A program made the position numbers and the translations under genes. The notes beneath the pieces were generated by a model that worked only from the letters and a program-made list of their open reading frames with translations, searched no databases and was not told the origin of the DNA. Below are positions 62,258 through 64,000 of a DNA stretch of 64,000 bases, piece by piece. This stretch comes from Alphaproteobacteria bacterium (GTDB lineage: Bacteria > Pseudomonadota > Alphaproteobacteria > Sphingomonadales > Sphingomonadaceae), in the NCBI GenBank assembly GCA_030430365.1, contig JAUIFP010000002.1, positions 1 to 64,000 on the forward strand. The letters run 5' to 3'. The first letter of the stretch is position 1, and every line of letters begins with the position of its first letter.

Positions 62258-63780
62258 AGCGCACCTTTCGTGGGTTGTTTGGTCCGGGTGTCAAATGCAG
62301 GCCAGGCATGGCTGCGAAATTTCCGGACAAGCAGTAATGTGCCTGCATAGGCAACCAGGCCCAAGGCGATCGCTGCGATAGCTCGCGCTACCAAATCGAT
62401 CGGGACAAATTCCATCACGAGAATCCAGACAGCCACGATCGCGACTTGAACCAGCAGCGATCCGGCGAGCGACATTGCAACCAGGGGAAGGGTCGATCCA
62501 ATTTCGCGGTCCAGCACGAGCTGCCGGATGATCGTTCCAAACAGCTTGTTCAGTGCGATCGCCCAGGCAGCCCCGGCGACGCCTGCCCACAGCACGCCGA
62601 AGATCAGCATCGGCAGAAGAAGCACGACCGACGTGATGATGAACAGGGTGAGGTCCAGGCCCGGGCGGCCGATTGCCTTGTAGAGCGTTGAAGTCGTTCC
62701 GCCTGCGGCGTGCGCCATCACTGCGAGCGCCAGGGCTTGAAGCGGTACGCCCATATCGGTCCATGCATCGCCCAGGAAGAACGGCAGAAGCCCCGGACCG
62801 GCCAGAATGATGGAGATCATCAGCGGGAAGATCGCCAGCGTATTCCACGATATGGTTTTGACGTAATTCTCACGGATCGCGTCGAAGTCGTTTTGAATCG
62901 AGGAATAGTGCGTGAACATCACCCGGTTGAGAACCGTCATCAGCTGCATGCGGACAGTGTCGGTCAGGTAGAAGGCAAGCGAATAGAGGCCGACCTGGGA
63001 TTGGCTGAGCATGCGCCCCAAAGTGAAGACGTCGAAATTCTTTGCGGTCGAAACCATGATGTCGTTCAGGAAAACGAGCCCGCTAAAGCCGAAAATCTCC
63101 GAGAAAGTTCCGCGATCCAGGTTCAGCCTCGGCTTCCAGTCACCGGAAACATAAAGAGCAATGGCCAAGACCAACTGAGCGGTGACAATTTGCACCACGA
63201 AGACCCACACATCGGTCGAAATCAGCAGATAGGCGATTGCCGCGAGGATGCTAACGGCCGAAGAGATGATGCGGGCGGTGGTCGCGGCGCGGTAACGTCG
63301 CTGACGAAACAGAATGGCCCGGCCAATACTCGCCACAGGAGTGAAAAGCAGTGTTACGCCGATAACGGCAGTGACTTCTCCCACCGTGACGCTGTCATAG
63401 AACCAGGCCGCCAATGGCGCGACGGCGAGCAGATTGACTAGAAACAGGGTGACCGAAACGATCACGGACGCCGAAAAGGCGGTGTTCACAACATCGACCG
63501 AGAATTTCTCTTCCGGTCGTTGAATGACGGCTGCCGCAAGGCCGAAATCGGTCATGACCTTGACGATCGTGTAAGTCGTCAGGGCCATTGCGATCATGCC
63601 GAAATCGGACGGTGCCAAAATCCGGGCCAACACGAGGCGAAAAAGGAATGTGACGCCGCCATTGATGAAGACGTCGAGCCCGGTCCACAAGACATCCCGC
63701 TTCAGGGAGACTTTGCTTGGCGCAGCCAGCGACCCCTCGGCCGTGGCCGGTGTCTGTTTTGCGGACATGCGTGAGGCCAT
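62254..63780 (-). CDS. Wzx-type polysaccharide flippase (MOP superfamily)
   Basis: A 508-residue transporter with about 14 membrane spans. The N-terminal VLWTGLDVFINGGVTFLFRLVLARIL and APSDFGMIAMALTTYTIV are typical of the WzxC/lipopolysaccharide flippase group. It moves undecaprenyl-linked repeat units across the inner membrane. It is the first gene of the minus-strand block flippase, helical protein, polymerase, co-polymerase. An alternative start lies at 63768. Confidence 0.88.
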   Translation of the reverse strand: MASRMSAKQTPATAEGSLAAPSKVSLKRDVLWTGLDVFINGGVTFLFRLVLARILAPSDFGMIAMALTTYTIVKVMTDFGLAAAVIQRPEEKFSVDVVNTAFSASVIVSVTLFLVNLLAVAPLAAWFYDSVTVGEVTAVIGVTLLFTPVASIGRAILFRQRRYRAATTARIISSAVSILAAIAYLLISTDVWVFVVQIVTAQLVLAIALYVSGDWKPRLNLDRGTFSEIFGFSGLVFLNDIMVSTAKNFDVFTLGRMLSQSQVGLYSLAFYLTDTVRMQLMTVLNRVMFTHYSSIQNDFDAIRENYVKTISWNTLAIFPLMISIILAGPGLLPFFLGDAWTDMGVPLQALALAVMAHAAGGTTSTLYKAIGRPGLDLTLFIITSVVLLLPMLIFGVLWAGVAGAAWAIALNKLFGTIIRQLVLDREIGSTLPLVAMSLAGSLLVQVAIVAVWILVMEFVPIDLVARAIAAIALGLVAYAGTLLLVRKFRSHAWPAFDTRTKQPTKGAL

Positions 63781-64000
63781 TCACCCGAGCCTTGAAATTG
63801 CGTCGCGGCGCATCAGGAAGTTATGCTGCACTGCATTATAGGTGGCCCGCAACTCACCGCAAGTGGCTCGCTGACCAAGCCCCAAACTCAGACACTATTA
63901 CGAATAACGTCCGGCCTGAGGTGGGTAACATATTGTAAAATAATATAAATATAGAGACCTTGATTATGGAGTTCGTTGGATGAACTGCGATCTTCTAGGT
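63781..64000. promoter_or_regulatory. AT-rich upstream region at window end
   Basis: 220 bases upstream of the flippase gene; it becomes AT-rich after about 63890 and must contain that gene's promoter. On the plus strand an ATG at 63980 with GGAG eight bases before could begin a gene running off the window, but only seven codons are visible, so no call is made. Confidence 0.3.

Noticed and set aside
1-64000. CRISPR arrays, insertion sequences, prophage, tRNA or rRNA genes
   Set aside because: No regularly spaced repeats, transposase or integrase motifs, cloverleaf-like sequences or rRNA segments were noticed on reading; a dedicated search was not possible.

Overview
The window looks like chromosomal DNA of an alphaproteobacterium, most probably a sphingomonad (Novosphingobium/Sphingobium type). 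This is inferred from gene content: a TonB-dependent receptor beside aromatic-type catabolic genes, many SnoaL/NTF2-like proteins, an AAHS-type aromatic acid transporter, and a GumD/GumB/GumC-style exopolysaccharide locus with a SleB-type hydrolase. No rRNA, tRNA, insertion sequence, CRISPR array or phage gene was recognised.

Region 1 (1-8.9 kb) is a methylated-amine module. A dmmDABC-type dimethylamine (secondary amine) monooxygenase operon (GcvT-like DmmD, Zn-ribbon DmmA, flavin/2Fe-2S reductase DmmB, DUF3445 haem subunit DmmC) is followed by an XRE-cupin regulator. Then come N-methylglutamate synthase mgsABC and gamma-glutamylmethylamide synthetase gmaS. Together these would turn dimethylamine into monomethylamine plus C1 and then into N-methylglutamate. 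N-methylglutamate dehydrogenase is not in the window.

Region 2 (9.0-26.1 kb) holds a SAM methyltransferase, a complete five-gene peptide/nickel-type ABC importer, an NtaA/SnaA-type flavin monooxygenase, UbiD and UbiX, a cyclic amidohydrolase (dihydropyrimidinase/allantoinase type) and an M20 N-carbamoyl amino acid hydrolase-like enzyme. It also holds an unusual protein made of two fused LysR regulators, an FMO-type flavoprotein with an N-terminal NTF2-like domain, and a decayed SnoaL gene. The set suggests ring oxidation, decarboxylation and hydrolysis of a nitrogen heterocycle, possibly N-methylated so that it feeds region 1.

Region 3 (26.4-43.7 kb) is the most unusual. It contains a TonB receptor, two Tat-exported amidohydrolases of the 2,3-dihydroxybenzoate decarboxylase family, two secreted tandem paralogues (DUF8021-like), an AAHS transporter, an AraC regulator, and ten genes carrying eleven SnoaL/NTF2-like domains. 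The NTF2-like genes form two parallel sets: a cytoplasmic set (34.8-37.3 kb), and a Sec-exported set at 33.5 and 40.5-43.7 kb. Members match one to one by sequence, and two proteins that are separate in the exported set are fused in the cytoplasmic set. This looks like a duplicated, compartmentalised enzyme system for an aromatic or polycyclic substrate that I cannot match to a described pathway.

Region 4 (43.8-63.8 kb) is an exopolysaccharide locus: glycosyltransferases, a sulfotransferase, a polyprenyl-phosphate sugar transferase, two Wza/GumB-like export lipoproteins, an outer-membrane beta-barrel, a Wzc/GumC tyrosine kinase, a Wzy-like polymerase, a Wzx flippase, an alpha-helical-barrel glycan-enzyme candidate, a secreted beta-helix protein and two small membrane proteins. 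Convergent gene pairs are often separated by hairpins; a 22-bp perfect stem lies at 57233-57280.
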